Origin: an uncultured bacterium
GTDB taxonomy: Bacteria > Bacteroidota > Bacteroidia > Bacteroidales > Bacteroidaceae
NCBI GenBank assembly: GCA_905214795.1
Contig: CAJMNM010000004.1
Coordinates: forward strand, 62,001 to 126,000
Reading direction: 5' to 3'
Length of the DNA stretch: 64,000 bases
Part shown: positions 43,507 to 52,900 of the stretch, piece by piece
How positions within the stretch are numbered: the first letter of the stretch is position 1
Layout of the letters: the number at the start of each line of letters is the position of its first letter
The notes under the pieces: generated by a model
Database searches by the model: none
Told to the model about the DNA's origin: nothing
Seen by the model: the letters and a program-made list of their open reading frames with translations, nothing else
Program-made: the position numbers and the translations under genes

Positions 43507-43543
43507 GCTTCGGATGGTATGACATTCAAATACCATCCGAAGC
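43507..43543 (-). terminator. Terminator of the MBL-like gene
   Basis: A perfect 14-bp stem, GCTTCGGATGGTAT (43507-43520) with ATACCATCCGAAGC (43530-43543), is followed on the minus strand by CTTTTTCAAG. It separates the MBL-like gene from the oxidase-like gene. Confidence 0.88.
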
Positions 43544-43566
43544 ATCATGCACAGTATGTCTTATTC

Positions 43567-44400
43567 TTATTTGTAGAGGGCTTTGCCCAAATCTTCCAGT
43601 CCGGCTTCTCCGGGTAAACTGGGATAAGCTTTTTTCATTGCATCCACAAAATTCTGAGAAGATTTGTTTGCTGCCAATATTTCTTTCATTTTCTTCAGAT
43701 AAGCGATTTTGAACTCAACTATATCGCGTTTTGCCGCACCTCCGTGTCCACCGATGAACAGTTCAGCACCCGAAACAAGAGACTTTTCAGCTTCAGCAAT
43801 TTCAGCATCGATAGCTGCCTGAGAAGAAATCTGTAAATGGCTAACATGTGCCTTAGCCGGAGTCCAGTGTGTATAATAAGCTTTTCCTCCAATCAAGATA
43901 CTTGCCCCCGGGAAGTCCGATGTCGATCCATGACGGAACTCAAAAGTAACGCCTGCCCATGTCTGTGTTGTCCCAAAAGCAACTTCCGTAGCCTTGCCTG
44001 TGGGCATGTCTGCCATTGCATCGCCAAAGGCCTGTGTAAAGCCTTTCATCATGCCACTATAAATTTCGCCTTTGGTAAATTCAGGCATACCTTGAGCCAT
44101 TACAACGTCATGTTTCCCTGTTCCTCCTACATGATAATCCGCAATACGTTTCTCCACGGGTTTATCCAATTTGGAAAGATAGGCATCAAATTCAGCCACA
44201 TTATCCTTAAACAGCGGTTGCTCCATTGTTACAAGAGCTTCTTTGCCTTCGATGATGTAACTCGCATCACCCAATGCATCGTTGGTATAGTAAACGTGCA
44301 GTTTGTAATTGCCGAGTTCATATACCTCGAAACGTCCTTTAGTTTGTGCCATAGCTGTTATAGTTAAAAGATTCAATAAGATAAATAATACCTTTTTCAT
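43567..44400 (-). CDS. Exported MBL-fold-like protein with altered metal site
   Basis: A protein of 277 residues with a signal peptide (1-18, ending AMAQ). The overall strand order suggests a metallo-beta-lactamase fold: SYIIEGKEALVTMEQPLF for the first sheet, ADYHVGGTGKHD (about 87-98) where HxHxDH is expected, YYTHWTPAKAHVSH for the middle ligand region, and GHGGAAK near the C-terminus. The canonical zinc motif is largely lost, so hydrolase activity is uncertain. Related proteins occur next to NAD(P)-dependent reductases, as here. It lies 37 bp after the reductase gene. Confidence 0.7.
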   Translation of the reverse strand: MKKVLFILLNLLTITAMAQTKGRFEVYELGNYKLHVYYTNDALGDASYIIEGKEALVTMEQPLFKDNVAEFDAYLSKLDKPVEKRIADYHVGGTGKHDVVMAQGMPEFTKGEIYSGMMKGFTQAFGDAMADMPTGKATEVAFGTTQTWAGVTFEFRHGSTSDFPGASILIGGKAYYTHWTPAKAHVSHLQISSQAAIDAEIAEAEKSLVSGAELFIGGHGGAAKRDIVEFKIAYLKKMKEILAANKSSQNFVDAMKKAYPSLPGEAGLEDLGKALYK

Positions 44401-44437
44401 TGTTTATGCCTCTAATTTGAGTTGTACAATAGTTTGC

Positions 44438-45088
44438 TTAATATCCGATGGTGAAACGCTCATAATGGTGCTCCGGGTTTTCCAGTTCATCGACCATCGC
44501 AACAGCGTAATCCTCCACAGAAATATGACTAATACCGTTACCATCTATGATAAGATCATCTTTTCCCAGACGAAATTTTCCGGTTCGCTTACCGGGTTCC
44601 AGTGTTCCAGCAGGTGAGAAGAAAATCCAATCAATGTCCTTTTCATTCATCAATATGTTCAAATAGAATTCACCGAGAGATCTGACACCGCCCATGATAG
44701 CATCGGGAATAGCGCCGGAATCTACCACACGAAGTCCCGGGGCACAGAACAAAGTGCCTGCTCCACCTACGCACAACAATCTTTTAACTCCAGATTTTTT
44801 AGCAGCTTCCAGAATCAGCGGATAATTACGCAGGGTCTCATCATAGATATTTGGATTACTCCACCCTGGATTATATGCACTTATTATAGCATCTTTACCT
44901 TTACATATTTCTATAAGCGTGGACGTATCGGAAACATCAGCTTTTATGACAGTCAGATTGGGATTCTTGATACCAATCTTTTGTGGCTGGCGTACGACGG
45001 CTGTTACCTTATGTTCTCTTGTAAGCAACTCATTCAAAATAGCGGTTCCAACGAATCCACTTGCTCCTACTAACACTACATTTTTCAT
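44438..45088 (-). CDS. NAD(P)-binding reductase/epimerase (NmrA-like atypical SDR)
   Basis: Cytoplasmic Rossmann-fold protein of 216 residues, counted from the ATG at 45088 (45094 is an alternative). The dinucleotide motif VLVGASGFVGTAI is N-terminal. The catalytic Tyr-Lys pair of classical SDRs is not evident, as in the NAD(P)H-binding (NmrA/YwnB) group. It diverges from an HxlR regulator gene 240 bp away, a common pairing in quinone or electrophile stress loci. A near-consensus CATCTTTG element lies at 45150-45157 (minus strand). Confidence 0.85.
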   Translation of the reverse strand: MKNVVLVGASGFVGTAILNELLTREHKVTAVVRQPQKIGIKNPNLTVIKADVSDTSTLIEICKGKDAIISAYNPGWSNPNIYDETLRNYPLILEAAKKSGVKRLLCVGGAGTLFCAPGLRVVDSGAIPDAIMGGVRSLGEFYLNILMNEKDIDWIFFSPAGTLEPGKRTGKFRLGKDDLIIDGNGISHISVEDYAVAMVDELENPEHHYERFTIGY

Positions 45089-45197
45089 AATCATAAAAAT
45101 TTAATATCCAGTAATACTAACCAAAAGAATGTTTATATCTTTTCGTATGCAAAGATGAACTTCTTTTTTGTATTATGCAAGAAGGCACGCAGAAGGC

Positions 45198-45208
45198 AGT
45201 AAGTTACT
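45198..45208. promoter_or_regulatory. Candidate HxlR operator
   Basis: AGTAAGTTACT is a perfect palindrome around a central G, in the divergent region between the reductase and the HxlR gene. A partial copy (TTAGTTACT) precedes the -7 element at 45296. Assignment is by position only. Confidence 0.35.
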
Positions 45209-45295
45209 TGAATGAAACTATTGTTGATAATGAACGTAATACATAAGTAAAAAAATAAAATATTTTTTTCACTTGCATAATAAAATATTGTTAGT

Positions 45296-45303
45296 TACTT
45301 TTG
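45296..45303 (+). promoter_or_regulatory. Bacteroidetes -7 promoter element of the HxlR gene
   Basis: TACTTTTG fits TAnnTTTG, with a TTG about 20 bp upstream at 45273-45275. The predicted start near 45309 gives a leader of about 20 nt. Confidence 0.5.
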
Positions 45304-45328
45304 TAAAGCTAAGATTAATTCAAATGCA

Positions 45329-45712
45329 ATGAAAAGAAACGAAATAATTAACGAGCTTGTTCCTGATTGCCCTATAAGGAATATACTTGCCCGTATCAGT
45401 GATAAATGGTCTCTTTTAGTATTATACACATTAAACAAAGAATCGGTAATGCGTTTTAACGCCCTACAAAAGAGTATTCCTGATATATCTCAAAAAATGC
45501 TCACCGTAACATTAAAAACACTAGAAGAGGATGGTTTCGTAAGTAGAAAGGTCTATGCAGAAGTCCCTCCGAGAGTCGAGTATTCCTTGACTGATAGAGC
45601 TCTATCTTTATTGCCTTGTATTAATATGCTTATAGCTTGGGCAAAAGAACATATGAATGCAATCATCCAAGATAGAAAAAAATCCCAAAAAAGAAAAGAC
45701 AGAAAATCCTAA
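45329..45712 (+). CDS. HxlR-family winged-helix transcription regulator
   Basis: Protein of 127 residues, normal for the family. It opens with the conserved NELVPDCPIRNILARISDKWS, in which Cys14 is at the place of the redox-sensing Cys of HypR/YodB-type regulators. The recognition region FNALQKSIPDISQKMLTVTL and the wing with YSLTDRALSL follow. The tail is strongly basic. It probably represses or activates the divergent reductase gene in response to electrophiles or disulfide stress. Confidence 0.92.
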   Translation: MKRNEIINELVPDCPIRNILARISDKWSLLVLYTLNKESVMRFNALQKSIPDISQKMLTVTLKTLEEDGFVSRKVYAEVPPRVEYSLTDRALSLLPCINMLIAWAKEHMNAIIQDRKKSQKRKDRKS

Positions 45713-45795
45713 ACTAATCCGGCAATTTAAATCTAAAGAGACATACGGAAAGTGAGTGATTCTCTTATATTAGTTTCTCTTACTGTAATTTTGTC

Positions 45796-45912
45796 TTATT
45801 CCATATCGTAACAAGTATCATTGTTCCATACCTTATCAGTTATCGGTTTCTTGTTTTTATAGTCTGATCCAGCTATCTTAATTACCAAGGTTATTCTTTC
45901 ATCAATAGGGCA
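45796..45912 (-). pseudogene. Fragment of an unidentified gene
   Basis: Between two stops the minus strand encodes 38 residues with protein-like composition (CPIDERITLVIKIAG, then KPITDKVWNNDTCYDME). It has no start codon in frame. It may be the 3' end of a decayed enzyme gene, but chance is possible. Confidence 0.25.
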
Positions 45913-46015
45913 CTATTCCTTATTTCAATGTTTCATCAGTGCTACTCCAAATAAAATTTATCACTAATTTTAAAGCTTCCTTACAAGAAAAATTCCGAAT
46001 ATTTCCTTTGAAAGT

Positions 46016-46171
46016 TCAAGCCTGGCACATAACTTTTTCATACGCAACCATTTCATTGAAAATCAATAACAAATTGAAAGCCAAGTCAACAACATTATCA
46101 AACCGCGATACTTCCTTTTCTTTCATACCAAGTCCCGGCTGCGCATTCCCAACCAGAACAGAGGATACCAT
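46016..46171 (-). pseudogene. 51-codon frame after the beta-helix fragment, possibly a gene remnant
   Basis: The frame starts with ATG 3 nt after the stop of the beta-helix fragment and reads MVSSVLVGNAQPGLGM, then a helical stretch ending YEKVMCQA. No family is recognised. It is either a small gene or a truncated remnant. Confidence 0.25.
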
Positions 46172-46174
46172 CGT

Positions 46175-46366
46175 CTAAGGATAATAGAAGTTTGTTATTC
46201 CCCCCCAATCTACATCTTTGGAATCTATTATTTGAACTTGTTCAGTTTTTCTATCCATTTCATAATAATTATTACGGATAATCAGCCCGTCTACCCCTCT
46301 TGCCGAAATTGCTGATACATCAGGATTTTTCGATTCAAATACATTTTCTTCAATCAAAATAACCAA
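46175..46366 (-). pseudogene. C-terminal fragment of a right-handed beta-helix protein
   Basis: About 63 residues with beta-helix coil features: NPDVSAISARGVDGLIIRNN is a typical last coil of the polygalacturonase or pectin-lyase-like fold. The frame lacks an ATG (it can only begin at TTG), and an in-frame stop lies a few codons upstream, so the N-terminal several hundred residues of the original protein are missing. It is a relic of a polysaccharide-lyase-like or surface protein gene. Confidence 0.45.
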
Positions 46367-46803
46367 TGCACAAGACCTTCGTATTTATCATATTTAGATT
46401 AAGATTACCATAGGAAGTACTTATGCAAACAATCAGTAGAAATCTGTTCACATAAAATAAACGAAGCAAATATATCACTTTATTCCCATAAAATCCATTT
46501 ACCATAAAATTACTTTCTACTCATCCCTAGAAAAACCGATGATACTTATTTGAAAAAGATAAATACCTTTGTATTTACTTATCTTGCAAAGTAGCAATTT
46601 ACATCGCTTAAAGTTATTTTTTACTACATCATATCCGTTGACGGAGTTAAATTAGCGCATATCTACCTCTTCCAACAGGTTAAGATATAAAATATCCGCC
46701 ACTGAGAAGCACCCCAATGACGGACAAACGTACTCAAAACACGAAAACAAAACTAACGAATATTTATAAAGTCATAAGGAAACTGTAGCAGTTATCAAAG
46801 TGG

Positions 46804-47502
46804 TTACCAGTCGTCATGACTTTCTCCCATCTTTACTCTGTGGTCTGATTCTTTTTTCAACCATTCAGTACGGCGAAGGTCCGGCAAATGTTTTATTGTA
46901 AAATCATCAAACCTGGCATAGAACCCATCGCCATCGGGACATGCTCCCATGACACCTACCATAACAGGATGATTGTCCTGCAACCAGGCATTGCGCATCA
47001 TGGTATATTCCTTATCATCAAAAGAATAAAACACCTCAACGGCATCCAGCCGTCTTACAGCCTTAATCCATACATAAGAAACCGGCTTTTCCAAAGGAAT
47101 AATACTCCAGTCGCTCGTATGGTGCGTAACAACCGTACTGAGATTGTATTTACCGTCCACAAATTCTATTCCGGCCTTGATATAATTCTCATGATCAAGA
47201 CGTATCATGAGTCCGGACTGATCGAAACGGGTTTTGTAGTCACCCGATATCTTAACCTTTACCTCAAACTCACCGCCTCTCATCGTATAAAGAAACGGCG
47301 CATCGTCAACAGTAAACCCGTAATGCGAGATACGCCAGTAATCGGTATGCGGAGTTACCTCCATCACAAGCGAATTATCCTTTATCTCCCACCGTTCGGG
47401 CTCATTAAACCATTGCATCTTTTCCAACGACTGAGCCTTGCCAGTCAATGAAGCAGCAATGGCCAATCCGCTTAACAATGTAACTTTCTTCATTTTTGTC
47501 AT
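46804..47502 (-). CDS. Exported DUF1349 (Concanavalin-A-like) protein
   Basis: A 232-residue protein with a signal peptide (about 1-23, ending GKAQ). The frame opens at 47580, but the ATG at 47502 (or 47493, MKKVTLLSG) follows an A-rich leader and starts the signal peptide. The body is a jelly-roll-type domain with the DUF1349 blocks FDQSGLMIRLDHENYIKAGIE and MVGVMGACPDGDGFYARFDDF. Such domains bind carbohydrates or act as the C-terminal part of GH43 enzymes; here it stands alone. It is divergent from the LuxR-type gene. Confidence 0.88.
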   Translation of the reverse strand: MTKMKKVTLLSGLAIAASLTGKAQSLEKMQWFNEPERWEIKDNSLVMEVTPHTDYWRISHYGFTVDDAPFLYTMRGGEFEVKVKISGDYKTRFDQSGLMIRLDHENYIKAGIEFVDGKYNLSTVVTHHTSDWSIIPLEKPVSYVWIKAVRRLDAVEVFYSFDDKEYTMMRNAWLQDNHPVMVGVMGACPDGDGFYARFDDFTIKHLPDLRRTEWLKKESDHRVKMGESHDDW

Positions 47503-47699
47503 TTTTATTATATAACAGAATCTTATGGAATACTCTTCCTTTATTCTCTGATATACAGAAGTGAATCTAACGCAATACAAACTAAAAACCTTATTTTTTC
47601 AACCAACTGCATCATTAATTTCACCATTCTAAGGTGCGGTTCGACACATCCTAACGTTGAAAACTATATTTTCCGTTTGTCTCTGCTCTTACCTTTCGC

Positions 47700-47707
47700 T
47701 ATATTTG
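47700..47707 (+). promoter_or_regulatory. Bacteroidetes -7 promoter element of the LuxR-type gene
   Basis: TATATTTG matches TAnnTTTG. The start near 47714 gives a leader of about 55 nt before the ATG at 47769. Confidence 0.5.
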
Positions 47708-47768
47708 CAAAAATAGGCCATTACCGTATAACCTGCAATAATTATAAATAACCATTTTTATCAGACTA

Positions 47769-48524
47769 ATGAGTGCTGTAGACACATTAAATAAGAAATT
47801 CTCCTCACAAAACTTCCCGGAAAATCATCCCTATAATCAGATACTGGACCGATATAAAAATATTGCTCTCTGCTATGCGCAAATGGAAAATGCCATTGCA
47901 GTATTGAGCGATTTACGCGCTAAAACCAGCTACATTTATTATGGAGAATTTGCCCATACACTGGGTATAGGAAACAAAGTGAAAAACGATAAAATATCTT
48001 CTATTTGGGAAGAAGAAATCTTCAGGCTTATTCATCCTGATGATTTAATTGACAAGCATCTGCAAGAACTCTGTTTCTTTTATTTTATCAAGAATCAGCC
48101 GAATCGGAAATGCTGTGACTATTATTTAATGAGCAAACTTCGCATGAAAACCAGTACAAACAGCTATATCCCCGCATTACACCGCATGTTCTATATACCG
48201 GTCTCGTCTACTGACACACTGTGGCTTGCATTATGCCTCTACAGCCCATTGATATTAGACTTTAAGACCAAATCTCTCATTGTCAATTCCATTAACGGAA
48301 AGACCAGAGAACCGGAAAGACAACATTGCACAAAAATATTATCAACCAGAGAAAAACAAATATTAAATCTCATCAACAAAGGGTTAACAAGCAAAGATAT
48401 AGCAGAAATGCTCTCTATCAGCATCAATACAGTCAGCAGACACCGACAGGAGATTTTAAATAAACTAAAAACCAAAAATTCTATTGAAGCATGCAGGGTA
48501 GCAAAAGAATTAGATCTACTCTAA
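47769..48524 (+). CDS. LuxR-type helix-turn-helix transcription regulator
   Basis: A 251-residue protein. The C-terminal about 60 residues are a clear LuxR/GerE domain (LSTREKQILNLINKGLTSKD, then NTVSRHRQEILNKLK). The N-terminal about 190 residues form a helical and possibly PAS-like region with no receiver Asp or autoinducer-binding signature, so it is not a classical response regulator or quorum sensor. It is divergent from the DUF1349 gene and convergent with the RND efflux operon. Its targets are unknown; the divergent partner is the simplest guess. Confidence 0.85.
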   Translation: MSAVDTLNKKFSSQNFPENHPYNQILDRYKNIALCYAQMENAIAVLSDLRAKTSYIYYGEFAHTLGIGNKVKNDKISSIWEEEIFRLIHPDDLIDKHLQELCFFYFIKNQPNRKCCDYYLMSKLRMKTSTNSYIPALHRMFYIPVSSTDTLWLALCLYSPLILDFKTKSLIVNSINGKTREPERQHCTKILSTREKQILNLINKGLTSKDIAEMLSISINTVSRHRQEILNKLKTKNSIEACRVAKELDLL

Positions 48525-48590
48525 TTCATATCCCAATATGTTAAACTGCCTTGAACGACCTATACCGACCTCTCTTTGACAGAAATGTTA

Positions 48591-49982
48591 TCACTTGTCC
48601 CAACCTCCGCCAAGGGCCTTATAAAGATTGACCATCGTAATCTGTTTGTCACGCACCGCATTGCTCAAACCAATCTGGGCATCCAGATAACTACGCTGGG
48701 CGTCCAGCAGGTCCATGTAACCTATTACGCCATTGATATACTGCAACTGTGCCAGGTCTAAGGCACTTTTTGTTGACTTCTCCAACAGTTTACGACTGTT
48801 ATAAATCTCCTTTGTTTTGTTAAACTCTACAATGGCATTACGCGCTTCTTTGAACGCGTTGAGTACTACCTTCTCGTAATTGTACACTGCCTGCTCATAA
48901 GCGGCTTTCCTGGCTTTCAGCTTGGCACGATTCTTACCAAATGCAAAAAGCGGTGTCAACAACGTTCCGCTTATAAGATGATAAGGAGACTGCAACAGAT
49001 TGCTGAGTTCTTCACTCTCACGTCCATAGCTGGCAGTGAGCGCCAAACGCGGAAACATATCGGTGAAAGCTACACCTACCGCAGCATTGGCCGCTATCAG
49101 ATTCTGCTCAGCCTGACGGACATCGGGACGGCGTTCCAAAAGAACAGATGGCAGACCGACCGGAAGGACATCGGGCAAAGCCACGTCATCGGGCAATTTT
49201 GCGCGTGTTATATGGCTAATATATTCACCTGTCAGAAAAGCGATATCATTCTCCTTGACAGAAATCTTTTTTTCCAAGTCGGGTACAAGGGTGGCTGTAC
49301 GCGCCAACTCCACCTGAGCCTGGCGGAAAGCGGTTTCATTGGTCAATCCACCCTCAAAACGGATACGTGCCAGACGCGAACTTTCCTTACGGGCATTAAC
49401 CGTCTGACGGACAATAGCCAACTCATTATCTAAAGCCACCAATTCAAAATAAGCCTGCGCAACCTGAGCAATCAAACTCATCTTCAACGCACGCTGGTTT
49501 TCGACAGACTCCATAAACTCGGCAAGACTCTTATCGCGCGCCCAACGCAGATTACCCCACAAATCGAGTTCCCACGTCACTCCCGGCTTAATGCCAAACT
49601 CATCATCGGATGAGTATGCCTGTCCTTTCTCGTCTGTACCTCCTTTCTCAGCATAGATTTTCAGTCCCAAGGACGGAAACATGTTGGCATAATCGATGCG
49701 TTTCATAGCAGCCAGCTCTTTGACACGTGCAGCCGCTATAAGCATATCCTTATTGTAGGCTAGTGTCTTGCGTATGAGTGCCTGCAAGGTTGTATCCGTA
49801 TAAAATTGCGACCAGGAATAATCGGACAACGAAACGCTATCGGTAGCCGTACTGTCCAACTGTGCAGGTAAGGAAAGTTCCGGACGGGTATAATGCTTAC
49901 CCAGCTTACAGCCGCCAAGCGTGAATACCAGTGCGAAAAGAATCAATATATAACAGGACGATATGAATTTACGCTTCATCAT
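48591..49982 (-). CDS. Outer-membrane channel lipoprotein of an RND efflux system
   Basis: TolC/NodT-type channel of 463 residues with a lipobox LGGC (Cys25), as in OprM. Two structural repeats with long helices are visible: KDMLIAAARVKELAAMKR and QALKMSLIAQVAQAYFEL in the first, RRPDVRQAEQNLIAANAAVG and LLDAQRSYLDAQIGLSNA in the second. It is the last gene of the adaptor-pump-channel operon, 9 bp after the pump. No terminator is obvious in the 66 bp before the convergent LuxR-type gene. Confidence 0.94.
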   Translation of the reverse strand: MMKRKFISSCYILILFALVFTLGGCKLGKHYTRPELSLPAQLDSTATDSVSLSDYSWSQFYTDTTLQALIRKTLAYNKDMLIAAARVKELAAMKRIDYANMFPSLGLKIYAEKGGTDEKGQAYSSDDEFGIKPGVTWELDLWGNLRWARDKSLAEFMESVENQRALKMSLIAQVAQAYFELVALDNELAIVRQTVNARKESSRLARIRFEGGLTNETAFRQAQVELARTATLVPDLEKKISVKENDIAFLTGEYISHITRAKLPDDVALPDVLPVGLPSVLLERRPDVRQAEQNLIAANAAVGVAFTDMFPRLALTASYGRESEELSNLLQSPYHLISGTLLTPLFAFGKNRAKLKARKAAYEQAVYNYEKVVLNAFKEARNAIVEFNKTKEIYNSRKLLEKSTKSALDLAQLQYINGVIGYMDLLDAQRSYLDAQIGLSNAVRDKQITMVNLYKALGGGWDK

Positions 49983-49991
49983 ATAAAAGTG

Positions 49992-52900
49992 TTATGCTCG
50001 TTTTGTATTCAACTTATTTTTTGCCTTATAAATCAGTACAAAGAAGAACGGCACCAATAAAATGCCGATAGTCACGGCTACCAACATACCGAAGAAAACA
50101 CCCGTACCAATGGCCTGACGGCTGGCCGAACCCGGACCGGTGGCAAGTACCATAGGAAGCATACCCAGAATAAAGGCCAACGATGTCATCAAGATAGGAC
50201 GGAAACGCAGTTTTGAAGCATGAACGGCAGCCTCGACAATATCGCGTCCTTTATCAACCTCTTCCTTGGCAAACTCTACGATCAGAATGGCATTCTTTGC
50301 CGCAAGACCTATCAGCATGACAAGACCGATCTGGAAATAAGTATCGTTCTCCAGTCCGCATGCAGCAACACCGGCATAAGCTCCCAATACAGCGACAGGT
50401 AACGAAATCAATACGGCAACAGGAATGCTCCAGCTTTCGTATAAGGCAGCCAGGAACAGGAACACAAAAAGGAACACCAGGGAAAGAATAATTCCGGTCT
50501 GACCTCCGGCTTTCTTTTCCTGATAAGAAAGGCCGCTCCACTCTACACCAATATTGTCAGGCAGTTTCTCACGGGCAATCTGTTCCAGAATCTCCATTAC
50601 CTGACCTGAACTTGCGCCATTAGCGGCAGTACCGCGAATAACGGCTGAATTGAACATATTGAAACGTTTGATACTACCGGGACCGGTCGTATAATTGGTC
50701 GTACCCAACGCTGTCAGCGGTATCATATCGCCATTGCTGCCCTTTACAAAATACAGACCAATGTTATCACGATGTTCACGGTAAGGTGCCTCAGCCTGAA
50801 TATATACACGGTAAATACGATTAAACATATTAAAATCATTGACATACACTGAACCGGTATAGGCTTTCATGGTTGAAAAGACATCGGCCATAGGCACACC
50901 GGACAATTTCACCTTGTCGCGGTCGACATCAAAATAAAGCTGTGGTATTTCGGCTTGCAGCGATGAGGAGAGTCCGGCTATCTCTTCACGCTGAGACGCA
51001 TAATACATTAAAGTATCGGTGGCACGGACTAAATCGTCGAAAGTAGCCTCACCACGGGCCTCAAGCTGCATCTCAAAACCTCCGGCCGTACCCAGCCCCG
51101 GAATGACGGGCGGCGTAGACAAATAAACCTTACATTCGGGATATTCCTTCATCTCGGTACGCACCTCATCCATGATACGGTCTATCGTGGTATTGTCACG
51201 CTCAGTCCATTCTTTCAGAATAACCGTCAGCTGGCTTCTTGACTGGCTGGTGCCCACACGAGGACTGCTACCAGTCACATTCTGAACATAGGCCACAGCC
51301 GGATGTTTTATCAGATAAGCCACAGCCCTGTCGGTCACAGCACGGGTACGCTCCAAGGTAGCGCTCTCTGGAAGTTCGAGCTCTACAGTAAAGTATCCCT
51401 GATCCTCAATCGGCAAGAAACTGGTAGGAATTACTTTGTGAAATACAAATATAAACACAATTACCATTCCAAAGCCGATAATAACCCGTCGCGGATGTTT
51501 TACCATATTACGAATTACCGCAATATATTTTCCATTGCCTACATTCAGCCAATGGTTAATGCGGGTAAACAGTTTATTTTTGGGCTTATCGGGATTCTCC
51601 GGCTTAAGAATAAGTGAACACATTACCGGACTCAACGTAAGTGCAACAATGGTGGACAGTAATACAGATACCACAATAGTAATTGTAAACTGACGATACA
51701 ATTGTCCGGTAATACCGGCCAGGAAACTGACAGGAACGAATACGGCAGCCAGTACCAGCGAAGTGGCAATAATAGCACCCACCAGTCCTTCCATAGCCTT
51801 CTTTGTAGCCTCGTAAGGGCTCAGTTTCTCTTCCTCCATAATACGCTCGACATTCTCCACAACGACTATGGCATCGTCCACCACAATACCGATCGCAAGT
51901 ACAAGCCCCAGCAAGGTAAGCATATTAAGCGAGAAACCAAAAATCAGCATAAATCCGAATGTACCTATCAAGGAAATCGGTACGGCCACCACAGGTATCA
52001 GAGTGGCACGCCAGTTCTGCAACGAAAGAAACACTACAATGATGACAAGCACCAACGCCTCAAACAGAGTTTTATAAACCTCATGTATAGACTCCGAGAT
52101 GTAGGTAGTCATGTCAAACGGTATGTTGTATTCCAATCCTTCGGGAAAATTGCGACTGATATCCTTCATTGCCTTTTTTACGTTTTCAGCCACTTCCATG
52201 GCATTGGCTCCGGGAAGCATATAAATGCCCAAAACAGCCGCATTACCGCCATTGATACCGCTCTCCGTATTATATGAAGAAGCTTCGAGAGACACGCGGG
52301 CCACATCCTTCAGACGAATAATGGAACCGTCGGGATTGGCACGCAGCACAATATCCTCGAACTGCGCGGCCGTAGACAAACGTCCCTGTGCTGTAATAGG
52401 AATGGTGATATCCAGTCCGGTAACGGGCTGTTGTCCCAATACACCAGCTGCCGATTCACGGTTTTGGTCCTTCAAAGCATTCTGAAGATCCTGAATAGTC
52501 AGTCCGAAATTAGCCAGTTTAGCCGGGTCTACCCAAATCTGCATGGCATAATAACGGCCGCCGACATTGGAAATACGCCCAACTCCGGGAATACGACGCA
52601 GTAGGTCTATGACGTTTAATGTGGCAAAGTTACTGAGGTATATTTCGTCAAACTTTGGATCGTCCGAAGTCAGACAGATAGTCATCAGCTGACTCGGTGC
52701 CTGTTTTTCAACAGAGATACCATTCTGTATCACTTCGGCCGGCAAACGGGACTCGGCAAGCTTAATGCGGTTCTGTATCTCAACGGCCGCCAAATCGGGA
52801 TCAGCCGAAATATCAAACGTCACCGTAGCCGAAAAGCCACCCGAGTTAGAACTGTTGGACTCCATGTAAATCATACCCGGAGTACCGTTAAGTTCCTGCT

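Larger units (their letters stand above)
45713..46803. other. Decayed accessory region with gene fragments
   Basis: About 1.1 kb without an intact gene. On the minus strand three short frames follow one another: 46175-46366 (a beta-helix protein end), 46016-46171 and 45796-45912. A TACCTTTG element on the plus strand near 46564 has no gene behind it. The rest is AT-rich. The region probably marks the far boundary of the accessory DNA that began at tRNA-Leu. Confidence 0.55.

Noticed and set aside
45939..46178. A 79-codon plus-strand frame in the decayed region.
   Set aside because: The minus strand of the same DNA carries a better frame next to a recognisable beta-helix fragment, and no plus-strand signals were found.
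47636..47655. A GGTTCGA-like T-arm suggesting a tRNA.
   Set aside because: The flanking bases do not pair into a T stem and no acceptor or anticodon arms can be drawn.
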